Assembly: GCA_038087015.1 (NCBI GenBank)
Contig: JASBNA010000037.1
Span: 372,001 to 436,000 of the forward strand
DNA length: 64,000 bases
Source: Cerrena zonata
Taxonomy: Eukaryota > Basidiomycota > Agaricomycetes > Polyporales > Cerrenaceae
Direction of reading: 5' to 3'
Shown: positions 1 through 10,573 of the stretch, one piece after another
Layout: each line of letters opens with the position of its first letter
Position numbering within the stretch: the first letter of the stretch is position 1
Made by a program: the position numbers and the translations under genes
Notes under the pieces: generated by a model
Seen by the model: the letters and a program-made list of their open reading frames with translations, nothing else
Database searches by the model: none
Told to the model about the DNA's origin: nothing

Positions 1-1902
1 TTTCTGCTAATTTGTATACTGCTTCAAGTTTCCTTTGCACTTTCCCCAGACGCAAAAATCTTGCCGTTCCTTACAACCTAATACTGCGCAGCACCTGTCA
101 CCTTACGCAATCCCTTTGCATGGTCCACACTTTTGCGTCGTGATCACCATTTGGAATGAAGGAGAAGGAGAGATTAAAGCGGAGCTTGCTATATCCAGCT
201 GATCGTCCCAACCACCGTGACTGTTCTTACCTTCTTGACAACTGCCCGTTGTCTGCTGACCAGGGCTAGTGTCTATACACTATTCAACATTTGCTATTCG
301 ATGGTATCATGGATTCAGTTGCCGTTGCTTCGTTCTATGGGCTTCTATACGCTTCGTACACCCGCTGGCTTCAATGCTAAACCTTCATCGGACTGAAGGT
401 CACAAGAGCATAGACAATGATGTCGACTCTGCCGACTCTATACTCTAAACCTTGCAATGACTCCCTCTCGTCCTGTGGACGACACTATGCTTGGGATAGA
501 CACTATAATGCTATAACTTCGCATCCCCCATTCCTCCCTACAACGTGGATCACGCTTTAGCTTTCCGAACGTCACCCTGCCAGCCCTCTCTCGCCCTTGT
601 CTACCTCCGACCGGCTCCATATTACCGCAGGCTTCTACCGGCGGAGCAGATAATCAGAATTTGTTTCAAGACTTTCCCATCGCTCAGATGTAGAATGTCA
701 TCTGCCAACGTCCAACTCTACTTATGCGGCAGGAAGTTCAGCGCTTTCGAAACTAGGTTTGTGAATTCGAAGGGTGTTCCCGGGTTGCTTGGACTAGGTT
801 TCGTGATACGGGAGCGTGAGTGGAAACTATCATTCCCTTTGTAACCCTGTAGACATCTAATAGAGTTTTCTGGGATCTTGAATAGAAGCCTTTGCATGTA
901 TTGTTGCTACTGTCTATTGATGCCCTTGTAGGATTGACAACTGTAATTGAAGGATGTCGATGGGTGTCCATTGTTGTTCTGAGCTGTTGTAAAGTACAAT
1001 TGCGATGACAACGAGGACTGGTCGACTTGGGGTCACACGAATGTCAACTGCCCGAAAAGCAAGGAAGACTTCTCTCCTTGGTTTGTCCTCATCTCTTTAT
1101 TGTACGTGCTTTATATATGTATCGATTATAATAGTATGATTGACGTTCATCTGTCACTGAAAGCGAAGATAGAAAATACAAAAGGCACATAATGAGAGTA
1201 TGAAATAGCTGGACTTCGGACGTTGATTCCTATTACGATGTTATTGTTTGGGGTATATGGCCTCTCATTGCTTCAAGTGGGATATACAATTAGATTTATT
1301 TAATATGCCAACTCTGAGTTGAACTCTGAGTATCCTATACGTATGTGACGTCATTTGAAGGCACTCGGCGTTAACCGGTTCAGCACCAGCCTGAGGAGAC
1401 TCGGAAAAATTTACAAGTTTTTCCTGCTACTTCTCATGAACAGTGAATGCCTTACTTCTAATTAAACTTGGGAAATTTGTGACCCTGTACTAGTGGAAAG
1501 CTTGGTGATCACTGCTCAGTGTATCCGTTTGTGGTCTCTTTCTCTCTATTTTATGTGATGTTCAAGTTTTATTCCCGACCTGAACTTGACTCACTGTTCC
1601 GAATTGTGACGAACTCGAAGTTGGGAAATCTGCTTCTACAATGTTCAGGTACTTACTCCTCGACGGTCGAACAGATAATAAAGGCCATCACATGAGCCTG
1701 ACAATACGCTCACATGTTCTTTCGGTCTCAACACGGTCCGCCACCTCGAGCTTTCTCGAGCTTTCATCGCAGTCCAAGCCCAGTTCACGATGTAGAAACG
1801 TATCTGATGCTCGAATAGTACCCGAGGAAAGACCGTTCTTTGAGGGTATAAAGCGATCTTCCTCATATTTTTACACGTGTCGGTCAACCCGTGTAAGAAC
1901 TT
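1..1902. other. No gene recognised
   Basis: I see only short open frames here (longest about 110 codons) without recognisable domains, conserved splice structure or paralogues elsewhere in the window. The last few hundred bases presumably hold the promoter of the arabinofuranosidase gene that starts at 1903, but I see no convincing TATA box or other element. Confidence 0.5.
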
Positions 1903-4871
1903 ATGAAGTCGCATGTCAATTTACTTTGCTCGTTATTTTTGTTATGGCTAACCGCTCTAGCACCAAATGCTAACGCTGTCCATTTCGATATCGATGCGAC
2001 GAAAGGGAACGAGACTATATTCGCCATCTCCTCATTCATCGAAAATAATGGTACGCATTTCGACCTAGCGCTGTTGTTAAAATGGAACCTTACATTTGTC
2101 TATAGTGAATCGTGCAGATGATGGCGGGCTTTATGCTGTAAGTTCCACAACGTGAATAGAAGTTATTAATGTTTTGTGACCGAATTTCTATTCTTTGAAG
2201 GAACTCGGTGAGTCGTCCCGTTCAAAGGGACCGTGTAAATATTGATAGCTGCGTTCAAGTCCAAAACAGAGCGTTTCAGGGTGTGTCGCGAACGTTTTAC
2301 ATGACACATAAATCTCATCCTTCTTAAGAGGATACTAGCTACTTGACTATCCCAGGATGGAAGAAAGTAGGAAGCGCGTCGTTATACCAGGACCCAGACA
2401 TGCCACTAGAAGCATTGAAGCGGTCTCTCGAGATCTACATCCCAGCGAATGAAAGTCATGTAATGGGGGAACGTGCTGGTATTTCCAACACAGGTAAAAT
2501 GCTCTCCCCCAGCATTAAGAAGTTTTGATTTGATTGGAACTTCGTTTATCAGGATGGTTTGGAATTCCCATAAGGGCACAGCCCTACAATGCATCATTCT
2601 TTGCCAAAGTCGACCGTTACTCGCATCTCACTGGAATGATTGACATTTCCCTCGTCTCTCTCACAGCAAACAAGACTTACGCACATGCGTCCTTCCCTAC
2701 TGCCGATCTTTCAACGGATTGGAAACAATTTACTACAACTTTACATCCCACTGAAGATGCACCTGATTCCAACAACGTACTATCTTTGACGATGGAAGTG
2801 ACAGCCGACCATGATCAATATGCTTGGTTCAATTTGATCTCACTTTTCCCGCCGACGTATAAGAATCGGACGAACGGACTCAGGAAGGATCTAGCGGAAG
2901 CACTGCATGATCTAAGACCCAAGCATATTCGGATTCCTGGTGGTAGCAATTTACAAGGTACCATCTCATCCACACCTTTTTCATTATATATACTGATATA
3001 GTTCTGTGCAGGCGGGGACATTTCATCTCGATTTAATTGGACCCTTTCTTTAGGTCCGCTCGAGAAACGCCCAGGCCGAGTAGGGTACTGGGTTGGGTAC
3101 CAAACCGAAGGTCTTGGGTTGAAAGAGCTACTAGATATGTGTGAAGACTTTAGTGCTACCCCAATTTTGGGCGTGTACGATGGGTATGCGGCGGATGACG
3201 AGAGTGTGCCAAATACGCACCAGCTGGATAAGTATATTCAAAGTGCTGTTGACGAGCTGCAGTAGGTGTTTGTTATTTTCTTATGCTTAAGGTGCTTACT
3301 AGTTATGTAGTCTTGTATTAGGCGATTCTCAGACGAATCAATGGGGGCAGCTTCGAGCTGAATTAGGTCACCCCGAACCTTACAAGTTGGAATATGTGTA
3401 TGTTTAACCATTATTCTTCACATTTCTGTTATAAATCATCACCTCTGTTCGCAGCGAAATTGGGAATGAGGGTACATACTGCCCCAATATCTCTTCACGA
3501 CGAGCCAACTAACATGATTTAGACTTCACCTCGACCACCTACGGATATCGCTGGCAGCGTTTCTATGACGCATTGAAGGCAGCTTACCCAAACGTCAACT
3601 ACATTGCATCATCTTCAATCGACCGTGTCAACCTTCCAGCGGTTGACGTTCATGATTTTAGTGGTCCGGACTTTTTCTATAGTCTTTTTGACCGGTAAGC
3701 TCTTGCATGATGTGCTGTTCGTGATTGAAATTTTAACATGTGTATCTCACAGATATGACAACTGGCCTCGAAACGGAACAATCGTGCGTGTTGCCGTCTG
3801 CCTTCTTTTGCATATCCTGGTTCTTCACACAAAAAATCTTCAAGATCTGGGAGCTCGAGAATGGAGTGATAAACACAAATAGCCTCGTGCGTCTTGCGGG
3901 ATCTACCCCACCTAATTACCTTTCACAGGGAAATGTGACGAATCCCCTTTAGGAACCATTCAACACACCAGAAACACGTTTACCAACTCCGTAAGTCGTC
4001 CTGCTCTCCTCTTCTTGTCTATGCGAATCCTCCGGAGATAGCTCATACATCCCTATCCCATTCATTCTTCTTCGGTCTCTCACCTCAATGTTCAAACGCC
4101 TTTCTGTCGGCTAGCACATTACAAGGGTCCATTGCAGAAGCGGTCTTCCTTATAGGCATGCAACGTAACGGTGACCTCGTTGCTGGTTCGAGTTATGCAC
4201 CATATCTGGCTAATAACTATTCCTCGCAATGGACACCCAATCTCATCAACTTCAATATCACCCATGTCGCTCTTTCCACGAGGTGAGCATCCAGAATTTG
4301 GAATCTAGATGGTGTGCAGCAATACATTACGTAGTGTACACTGTGTATAACGCATGTCTGTCTGAGATGACAGAGCAAAACACTGATTAACCGCACTTCA
4401 CATTCGCTTACATTTATCGCTATTAGCTACTATGTGCAACGAATGGTCTCACATGCTCGTGCGGAGAAAACACACCCTGTCACAAGCGACACCACTTTCG
4501 GTCCTCTCTATTGGGTTGCCTCTTCCACCAACGACTCGTCCGTATTTTATTTGCAGATTGCCAATATCGAACAAGCTTCTGTGCCAGTCACAGGTACTAT
4601 CAAGGTCGGAGACTCGGATGAAGGTGACGACATTCTACCCCTAATGAACTTGACGAGAAGGGTGAATGGCGGAAAGGGACTCCAAGCGGGGTCCACGATT
4701 CTGACAGCGGGGCCATGGCAAGGTTATAATGTTACGAATGACTTAGATCATCTAGATGCTGTTGTACCTGTCACTAAGGAGATTACGGCTGCTTTGGAGG
4801 GCTCGCAGATCGTTTTCAACTTCACGGTTCTGGGGTGGAGTTTCGGTGTGTATATATTTGTGCTTTACTAG
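1903..4871 (+). CDS. Secreted alpha-L-arabinofuranosidase, GH51
   Basis: Predicted extracellular glycoside hydrolase family 51 enzyme that removes terminal alpha-L-arabinofuranosyl residues from hemicellulose and pectin side chains. The ATG at 1903 opens a hydrophobic signal peptide ending near ANA-VHF. About ten short introns are needed. Reading across them gives the family landmarks in order: DDGGLYAELVQNRAFQ, FPPTYKNRTNGLRKDLAEAL, KHIRIPGG, LGDSQTNQWG, then EIGNEDF, whose second Glu is the acid/base, YDNWPRNGT, and LQGSIAEAVFLIG. The C-terminal beta domain ends at a TAG at 4869. The segment aligning with the family's nucleophile motif reads IWELENGVINTN, which keeps the Glu but changes its neighbours (family G-E-Y becomes L-E-N). 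The stretch at about 3880-4130 could not be spliced confidently, so that part of the model is weak. Family assignment is secure; full catalytic competence is not. Confidence 0.85.
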
Positions 4872-5210
4872 TCTATTAGGACTGGCGATGTGAAGTCTCG
4901 AAATAGGGAGGGATGTATACGCGTGCTTGTACACTACGTAGTGACAATGTTATACTAAACTTGCCCACGAGAGAATATTGTACCAAAAAGAAATAGCGGC
5001 GGGAGATACGCCCCACCTTGTTCTTAATTTGGAAGCTCAATTTCGATCGTCGATCATGTTATTGTACTCCAGACATACCACTTGATGGATACAGTGTCTG
5101 CATGGCGCACGCTACGCCACAGGAGATAATGACAAGAATTAAGGTGCAGTGATTATGACTGTGAATAATATCTATCTCTTTCCTCGACCACGAACTCGTC
5201 CGTCCCTGCT
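4872..5210. other. Intergenic, nothing recognised
   Basis: Short spacer between the arabinofuranosidase stop and the next plus-strand gene. It should contain the polyadenylation region of the first and the promoter of the second. No repeat or RNA gene is visible. Confidence 0.4.
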
Positions 5211-5796
5211 ATGAAGCGTATCCTTGATATCCTCGGAGTCAATGCTAACAAATCGCACTACATCGTAGTTGCCCAGTACAAGCGTGCAGACTACGGGGTA
5301 GGCGCAGAAGAGAACTTTCATTGGGCTATCATCATACTAGAGGATATCAATGAGGATGCGGCTCTCTGTGGACCGTGTTATCAGGTCTTCGATCGCCACT
5401 TCAATGATGAACGTGGAGTGGAGTGGCATCTCTACAATAAACCCGTCACTCTGGGAAGAACCGATAAATCTCTCGGAGGTGTTGTTATTGGAACCGTCAA
5501 GCAAAAGGATTTGGTTGAACTTGGCCAAGTAAGGTTCCTCCAATTAGCTACCGATAAGAACAGTTATGAACTGAGTGTTCACATAGATACTTTCCGCTCA
5601 CCTGCCCATCGTCAAATTCGAGGGCTGGAATTGTCGGGACTGGGTGATAGAGGCAATCCAGCTGCTGAGGGTCAAAGGGTGGATCCCTACCGATATTAAG
5701 GAGCAGGCTTCCCTACTACCTTCTCTGAGAGCAGCGAGTACCGCTAGTGATGCGGCACGCAAGAGGGGACGGCCGCAGAAGATCATCACCTTCTGA
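5211..5796 (+). CDS. Hypothetical protein, duplicated family D, copy 1
   Basis: Two exons (5211-5528 and 5587-5796, 58-nt intron) encode 175 aa. The protein has no signal peptide or membrane segment. Conserved blocks shared with copy 2 at 8176 are SHYIVVAQYKRADY, EENFHWAI near residues 34-41, CYQVFDRH, a W-x-L-Y/F-N-K-P-V block, SLGG and, in exon 2, GWNCRDWV followed by KGWIP. The tail is basic (RKRGRPQK). Exon 1 is exactly 318 nt in both copies and the intron lies at the same place, which fixes the model; reading through the intron would give a wrong C-terminus. I do not know the function. The FHWA, CYQ-DRH and NCRDW motifs recall a fungal domain of unknown function (possibly DUF6914), which I could not verify. 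Confidence 0.75.
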
Positions 5797-6088
5797 GTTT
5801 GAAGCTGGTAGAGAGATGTAAGCAAGATTCTCTATATGACGCAGGATGTCAATGACTGACCTACATGTAGGACGTAGGGGACTTTTTGATCGAATCAGCA
5901 CGTTGCGAGGTTATGCGTGTATCGGAATGACTGGGAAAATGTGGTATAATGTACATTTTATAATGGCAGGTCCATCTCGGAGCTATGTATAGCATAAGGA
6001 GCACTGAATAGAGCAAGTTAGACACCTCGTAAGTTAGAAAGTACAAACCAACCTACAAGATTCCCGAAAGAACCTCATAGCTCTCCTA
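5797..6088. other. Intergenic spacer of duplicated unit
   Basis: Spacer between hypothetical gene D copy 1 and the kinase remnant. A short stretch near 5850 (gactgacct..., then gtagg/gtagggga) weakly resembles the sequence just after D copy 2 near 8805, consistent with both being part of one duplicated unit. No gene is seen. Confidence 0.35.
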
Positions 6089-6274
6089 CTAAATGATCAG
6101 AAGGTCCCTGGTCCACCGTCCAGTCCCTCCCGCTCTCGACAAAGAGCGAATCAACGATTCTCCCAAGGAAAAATCCTTCCGTGTCATTGGATTACAAACT
6201 ACTTTCCAGGTATCTGTACTCATAACCTTCCGCTGGAGCGCAAACCCACGGTACGAGGATAGTGGTATAGGCAC
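6089..6274 (-). pseudogene. C-terminal remnant of APH-like kinase
   Basis: On the minus strand this stretch encodes WKVVCNPMTRKDFSL followed by a charged tail. It lines up with the C-terminus of the kinase-like gene at 9106-10001 (WEMVKAMWNPMDRKDLSW and tail). The nucleotide sequences also match in patches, for instance around atgatcagaa and ccttccgtgtcattggatt. The N-lobe and the catalytic HGD and DWE motifs are absent upstream, so only the last 40-60 codons survive. Its place, just downstream of D copy 1, mirrors the intact kinase just downstream of D copy 2, which identifies it as the decayed partner of a duplicated two-gene unit. Confidence 0.65.
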
Positions 6275-6417
6275 GTATATGACGCAGGGTTAATTCATAG
6301 TAATAGTGTTTTAGGGGAAACATGCACTCTAACATAAGAGGTACTAGTGGCTTTCAATTACCGGTTGCGCTTGCATTCTGCTACTTAGATGTACATCATC
6401 AGCCATATAACACTGTC

Positions 6418-7789
6418 TTATTCGGCAGAACGGTCATCTGTTGGGCCATCACTACCCTCTGATAATGATTCTTCATTATTTACTACACAGAAATAGAGGT
6501 AAGAGGAACACCGCCTTCCAGATGTACAACGAACACTCACTTATCACTTCGGCAATAGTACTGGGATTTGGGCCAAGGGCAAACCATGAACCTACTTTGA
6601 TAGCGTCCTCGAGTTCATAAGTCATCGACGAACTTCCCAAAACAAACTTTCCTATGTGATCCATGATTCCACTCGTAGCAATGGGGTTGCATAGAGCGAT
6701 ATGTAACGTGCTCAGAATGTGAGAGTTCCTCGTCACCTCAGTGAGCCTTCCCTCCGAAAGGTCATCAATAGCGGCAAGGTACACACGCCGATAGTGGGCT
6801 AGTTCGGAAGGTGAGTCGTATGCTTGGTTATCCTCTGGTGATGCCTCTGCTGACCGTCCATAGAATAACGGGTCCCAATCAACTGTCAACCAAGATGGGT
6901 AGCTTAGTGCGTTAAGCTGCCGAGGGCCGACGTCTACACCGTCCCAGTCAATAAGGCCAGTTATGTTTCCAGCTTCGTCGATAAGAATATTTTGAGAGTC
7001 GAAGTCAGGATGACCAAGGACGAAAGGAGGACCATCAAATCGTGAGTCGGGAAGGGCGGATAGATAGAGTTGAAGGAGAGCCAACATCGGGGTATCCCTT
7101 GCCATTCTTCTCCCTGGAATAAGTGCAGACGAAAATGCATGAGTCGACGTAAAGGGCCCGAAGGTTTCGCTAGAGTCGTTGAGATCGGAGTGGAACTCTC
7201 GTATTGAAGTGTAATTGACGACGGTAGTGGTACCAGTGAGTTCGTCATAGTCAAGACGTCCAATCTTGTCGAACTCGAGGGTAGAAAGTTCCACCATCCA
7301 TTTTGCAATGCTCCTTAAAACACGATCTTTTTCTCGCACTCCCATCCACCAAGAAGCATTGTTCCATACTTTGCAGAGGTTTGTTCCAGGAACAAAGTCA
7401 TAAATGGTATAAGGATGGCGTAGGGGATTATTAGTGTCCATAGAAGCTGCATGAATTTGTGGAATAGGGATGGATGTTTTCGACGCTATGTATTTCTGAG
7501 TAGATATGTCTAGACGCATCGAGCGAGCACACGCGTCCGTCCATGGCTCCTCCACTGGAATCCGAATAATCCAACGAAGAGCATCTGAGAACGTAATCTC
7601 ATAGACGATGTTGAAAGCACCGGTGCGCGGCTTTGGGGAGACAGTACAGGAAAGTGGTGAGTTCGTGGAGTAATCGAGGCGAGCTGTAAGGGCTAGTTGT
7701 TGAATAACGTTGATATCAATGTCTGAAATTATGGCTAAGAATTGAGGTTCAAGCTCATCATCTGAAGATTGTTTGGAGGTAGTGGACAT
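6418..7789 (-). CDS. APH/choline-kinase-like phosphotransferase
   Basis: A 437-aa protein of the aminoglycoside phosphotransferase fold, a kinase-like superfamily that phosphorylates small molecules; the substrate here is unknown. Visible features: an N-lobe with IIRIPVEEPW, a hinge reading YTIYDFVPG, the catalytic loop VLGHPDFDSQNILID (the HxDxxxxN pattern) and the metal-binding block LIDWDGVDVGP. I chose the start at 7789 (MSTTSKQSSDD), because upstream codons, although open, look like non-coding leader. A GTGAGT donor at 6540 and an acceptor at 6483 define a 58-nt intron. The last exon adds an acidic tail (NNEESLSEGSDG) and the stop, and makes the total length divisible by three. Without that intron the C-terminus would be hydrophobic and unlike the family. 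It belongs to a different subfamily from the neighbour at 9106. Confidence 0.75.
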
Positions 7790-8175
7790 CGGTGTATGAG
7801 AGTACTTACGTGATAGTACCGTAAGTGGGAGAGAGCGACTATCTGAAACGGGACGATCTCCCTGCGGGAGAACCTGCTCCGAGTCTAGCAGATGTTCATT
7901 CGGTAAAACACTTGTCGAGACTCTCGTTGCCAATGAGAACAGGGAGTCGGAATGGCACCGCAAACTTTGCAGACAGAAAAAGGCAAGTATGTAAGGTGGT
8001 TGAAAGTTGCATTGTTCTCGATTAGGCAGTTTATCATCGATTGTATACCGGAAACACTTGAAGATATAGACTAATACACAGTTGGTATGCCACGCCACAG
8101 GCTATCTTGATGATCCAAAGATCAACCTAAGAAGTGTACCCAACTCTTCTCTTGACCACCAACTAGTATATCAAC

Positions 8176-8765
8176 ATGAATCGCATCCGCAACCTCCTGG
8201 TGGCCAACAGCGATAAACTGCATCACATCGTCATCGCTCAGTATAAGCGTGCTGACTATTCAATAGGCGAAGAAGAGAACTTTCACTGGGCTATTGTCGT
8301 GCTCGAGAAAATCGCTGTTGGTGAGGAGTTCAAAGGGCCATGTTATCAGGTCTTCGATCGCCACTATAACGACGAACGTGGCATTCAATGGAATCTTTTC
8401 AACAAGCCCGTCAGTTTGGACAAGACTGAGAAGTCACTCGGAGGTATTTCTATTGGGACCATCAAACGCAAAGACTTGGATGAGCTTGATCAGGTAGGCA
8501 TCTTCGTCCGATTGTTGATAGCCAGTGGTTGAATGTCTTCGTCTAGATCTTGTCTAATCATCTTCCTGTTGTCAAATTCGCCGGATGGAACTGTCGTGAC
8601 TGGGTCATGGAAGCGATTGGACTGATGAAGGCTAAAGGGTGGATTCCTCATGAGATTACGGAACAAGCTATTCTGTTGCCGGCTCTGAGAGCAGCTAGTG
8701 CTGCGAGTCACGAGGCTAAGCGGCCACGTATCGTTCTCCTTGAGGGTGGTACTACAGATACGTGA
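8176..8765 (+). CDS. Hypothetical protein, duplicated family D, copy 2
   Basis: Paralogue of the gene at 5211. Exons 8176-8493 and 8547-8765 flank a 53-nt intron in the identical position and encode 178 aa. It repeats all conserved blocks of copy 1: HHIVIAQYKRADY, EENFHWAIVVLE, CYQVFDRHYNDERG, the NLFNKPVSL block, SLGGISIGT, GWNCRDWV and KGWIPHEI. The C-termini diverge after LLPALRAAS: this copy ends in a TGA at 8763-8765 after GGTTDT, and a possible donor overlapping the stop could instead add a short extra exon. No localisation signal is visible. The function is unknown. The paired arrangement with a downstream minus-strand kinase is repeated from copy 1. Confidence 0.75.
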
Positions 8766-9105
8766 GTAAATTGAACACTAATCTCCCTATTGACTGCGAT
8801 AGGAGACTGACCTGGGGTGTAGATGGAGATTCGGAGTGAATTGCGCTTCTTCAAGTCAAGCGCAAATCCTGGAATCCTGATTCGGAAGTGTAAGCTGTTG
8901 TGCGAGCATACCATGGGCATTTTTGAGTTTAGTTGCATGCACTATTCAGTATCAGAGAGTAGGATAGGCCCTGAGATACGAACCACGACCTGGCAGTAAT
9001 AACACATATTAATCGAGAAGTAAGCTCGATCTTGGTATATAGGAAGTAAAAAAAATGTGGATGATGTCAGTCATCAACCACCTCACAAGCCCAAAGAAAG
9101 CGTCC

Positions 9106-10001
9106 TCAAAACCCGCCCACCAGATGATCAGAAAGCTCTCGATCAACCATCCAATCCTTTTTGTCCTCTTCTGAGAACATAGCAATGATCCTGTTATTCC
9201 ATGACAGATCCTTCCTGTCCATTGGATTCCACATCGCCTTGACCATTTCCCAGTGTTCCGGGTACCATCCCGATTGCTCCCAATCGATTATAGCCGCCAC
9301 CTTGCCATCTTTGACCATGATGTTCCGTGGTGCAAGATCACCATGCGTGAACACAATTCGGTGGTCTTCTCGCATGCGAGCACGGATCCCGGGAAGTGTT
9401 GTCTCGTCCATGAAGATCTCCGCTGCGTCAACGAGGTAATCGTTGAAGCTAGCCTCGTCCAAAAATGGACCCACGGGTCCGGAGGATGTTATACGGCCAT
9501 CTCTGACTCCTTCCCCATACAATGCACATACCTTGCGCCCATATGGCGGAGGGAGAGCGCGTAGTTGTGAAATGTAAGATCGCAGAGATTCGACGATGCT
9601 ATCTTTTTGCGCATCGTCGAGGTCTTTCCAGACATCTTCAAGGCAATCGCCTTCGATGGCCTGCATAAGCAGGTATCTACGGCCATAGCCCTCTGCGGAA
9701 GCGTACACCCGTGGTACAGGTATGGTTGTATGAGCACGTATATAACGGAGGGTGTCTGCCTCGAGAGCTCCATTCGTTATGCTAAATGTTTTGAGCACCA
9801 TTCGTCCGAGTATAAATGCGAGACGACCAGAGTGTGACGTCCCGTCAGGTTTGCGTCGCAACTCATGGTAGAGCCCGCAGGCAGAAAGGTAGGTTTTGAA
9901 TATTGTGGCGAGGCCTAGTGACCGAATGTGCTATAGAAGGTTTGGTGAAATGAAACGTTGGGTGTAAGCTCGATGCTACTTACTGATATTTGTTGGAACA
10001 T
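9106..10001 (-). CDS. APH-family kinase-like protein
   Basis: A 280-aa protein of the phosphotransferase/APH family typical of fungal genomes. The large exon carries the N-lobe (RMVLKTFS, EADTLRYIRAHTTIPVPRVYA), the hinge LLMQAIEGDCLEDVW, the catalytic FTHGDLAPRNIMV and the metal-binding AAIIDWEQSGWYPEHWE. No ATG heads this exon. In-frame sequence upstream leads to an acceptor (ctatag) at 9931 and a GTAAGT donor at 9983, so an 18-nt first exon (MFQQIS, ATG at 10001) with a 53-nt intron completes the frame exactly. The substrate cannot be predicted. A broken copy of its C-terminus lies at 6089-6274, so it once existed in two copies, each downstream of a family D gene. Confidence 0.75.
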
Positions 10002-10573
10002 GAGGGTTTACTAACGTATCGTGACGAAGTTCACGACAGCCTTGTAATTGAATTGCATTCGTACTATCTTGGTTCCCACGCTCAGTAGACAGCTTCAAAC
10101 TCCCAATTCGGTGTTCAATTCACGGGCCATGGTCCCAGGGGTTCAATGCCATTTATATTCGCCAGCCTAGCCCTTGTTGTCGAAACTGTATTGAACCACC
10201 GAAATCTACCAGTATCTACTAAATAAATATTTCTCTCTCATATCTACAAATGCAATGTGGTACGATCCAGTGTCGAACGGGGTATATAAACACCTCCGAC
10301 GCTCGTCACAATCCCAAGCCTTACTACAGTGACATATCAATCTCCTCAGCTTGTATTTGCCTCCGTCTCCGTCGTCGTTGTCCCAGTTACGACTGAGTTC
10401 CGAATGCAAAACTCGGCGTTTTTCGGGCTAAGAGAGAGAAAAGGCCGAGAAAGCCACGTGATAAGAACTGACGTAGAGATGGCTGGAAGGAGCAGCCAGT
10501 GCGAGCCATCCTTTTACTTTTCCGCCATCATCGACGTTCTTGCCAGCACGGAGCTGGTCTCTCATTCTAAACC
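10002..10573. promoter_or_regulatory. Divergent promoter region with TATA-like box
   Basis: This spacer separates the minus-strand kinase gene from the plus-strand dehydrogenase E2 gene and must carry both promoters. A TATATAAA is present at 10283-10290 on the plus strand, about 290 nt before the E2 ATG, which is rather far for a core promoter unless the leader is long or spliced. I see nothing else of note. Confidence 0.35.

Noticed and set aside
6476..8098. 540-codon version of the first APH-like gene
   Set aside because: The first 100 codons look non-coding, the C-terminus reads into an intron, and ATG 7789 with a spliced acidic tail fits better.
9106..9861. Kinase-like gene with no ATG, perhaps a TTG start or truncation
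   Set aside because: In-frame sequence continues upstream to a 53-nt intron and an 18-nt first exon with an ATG, giving a length divisible by three.
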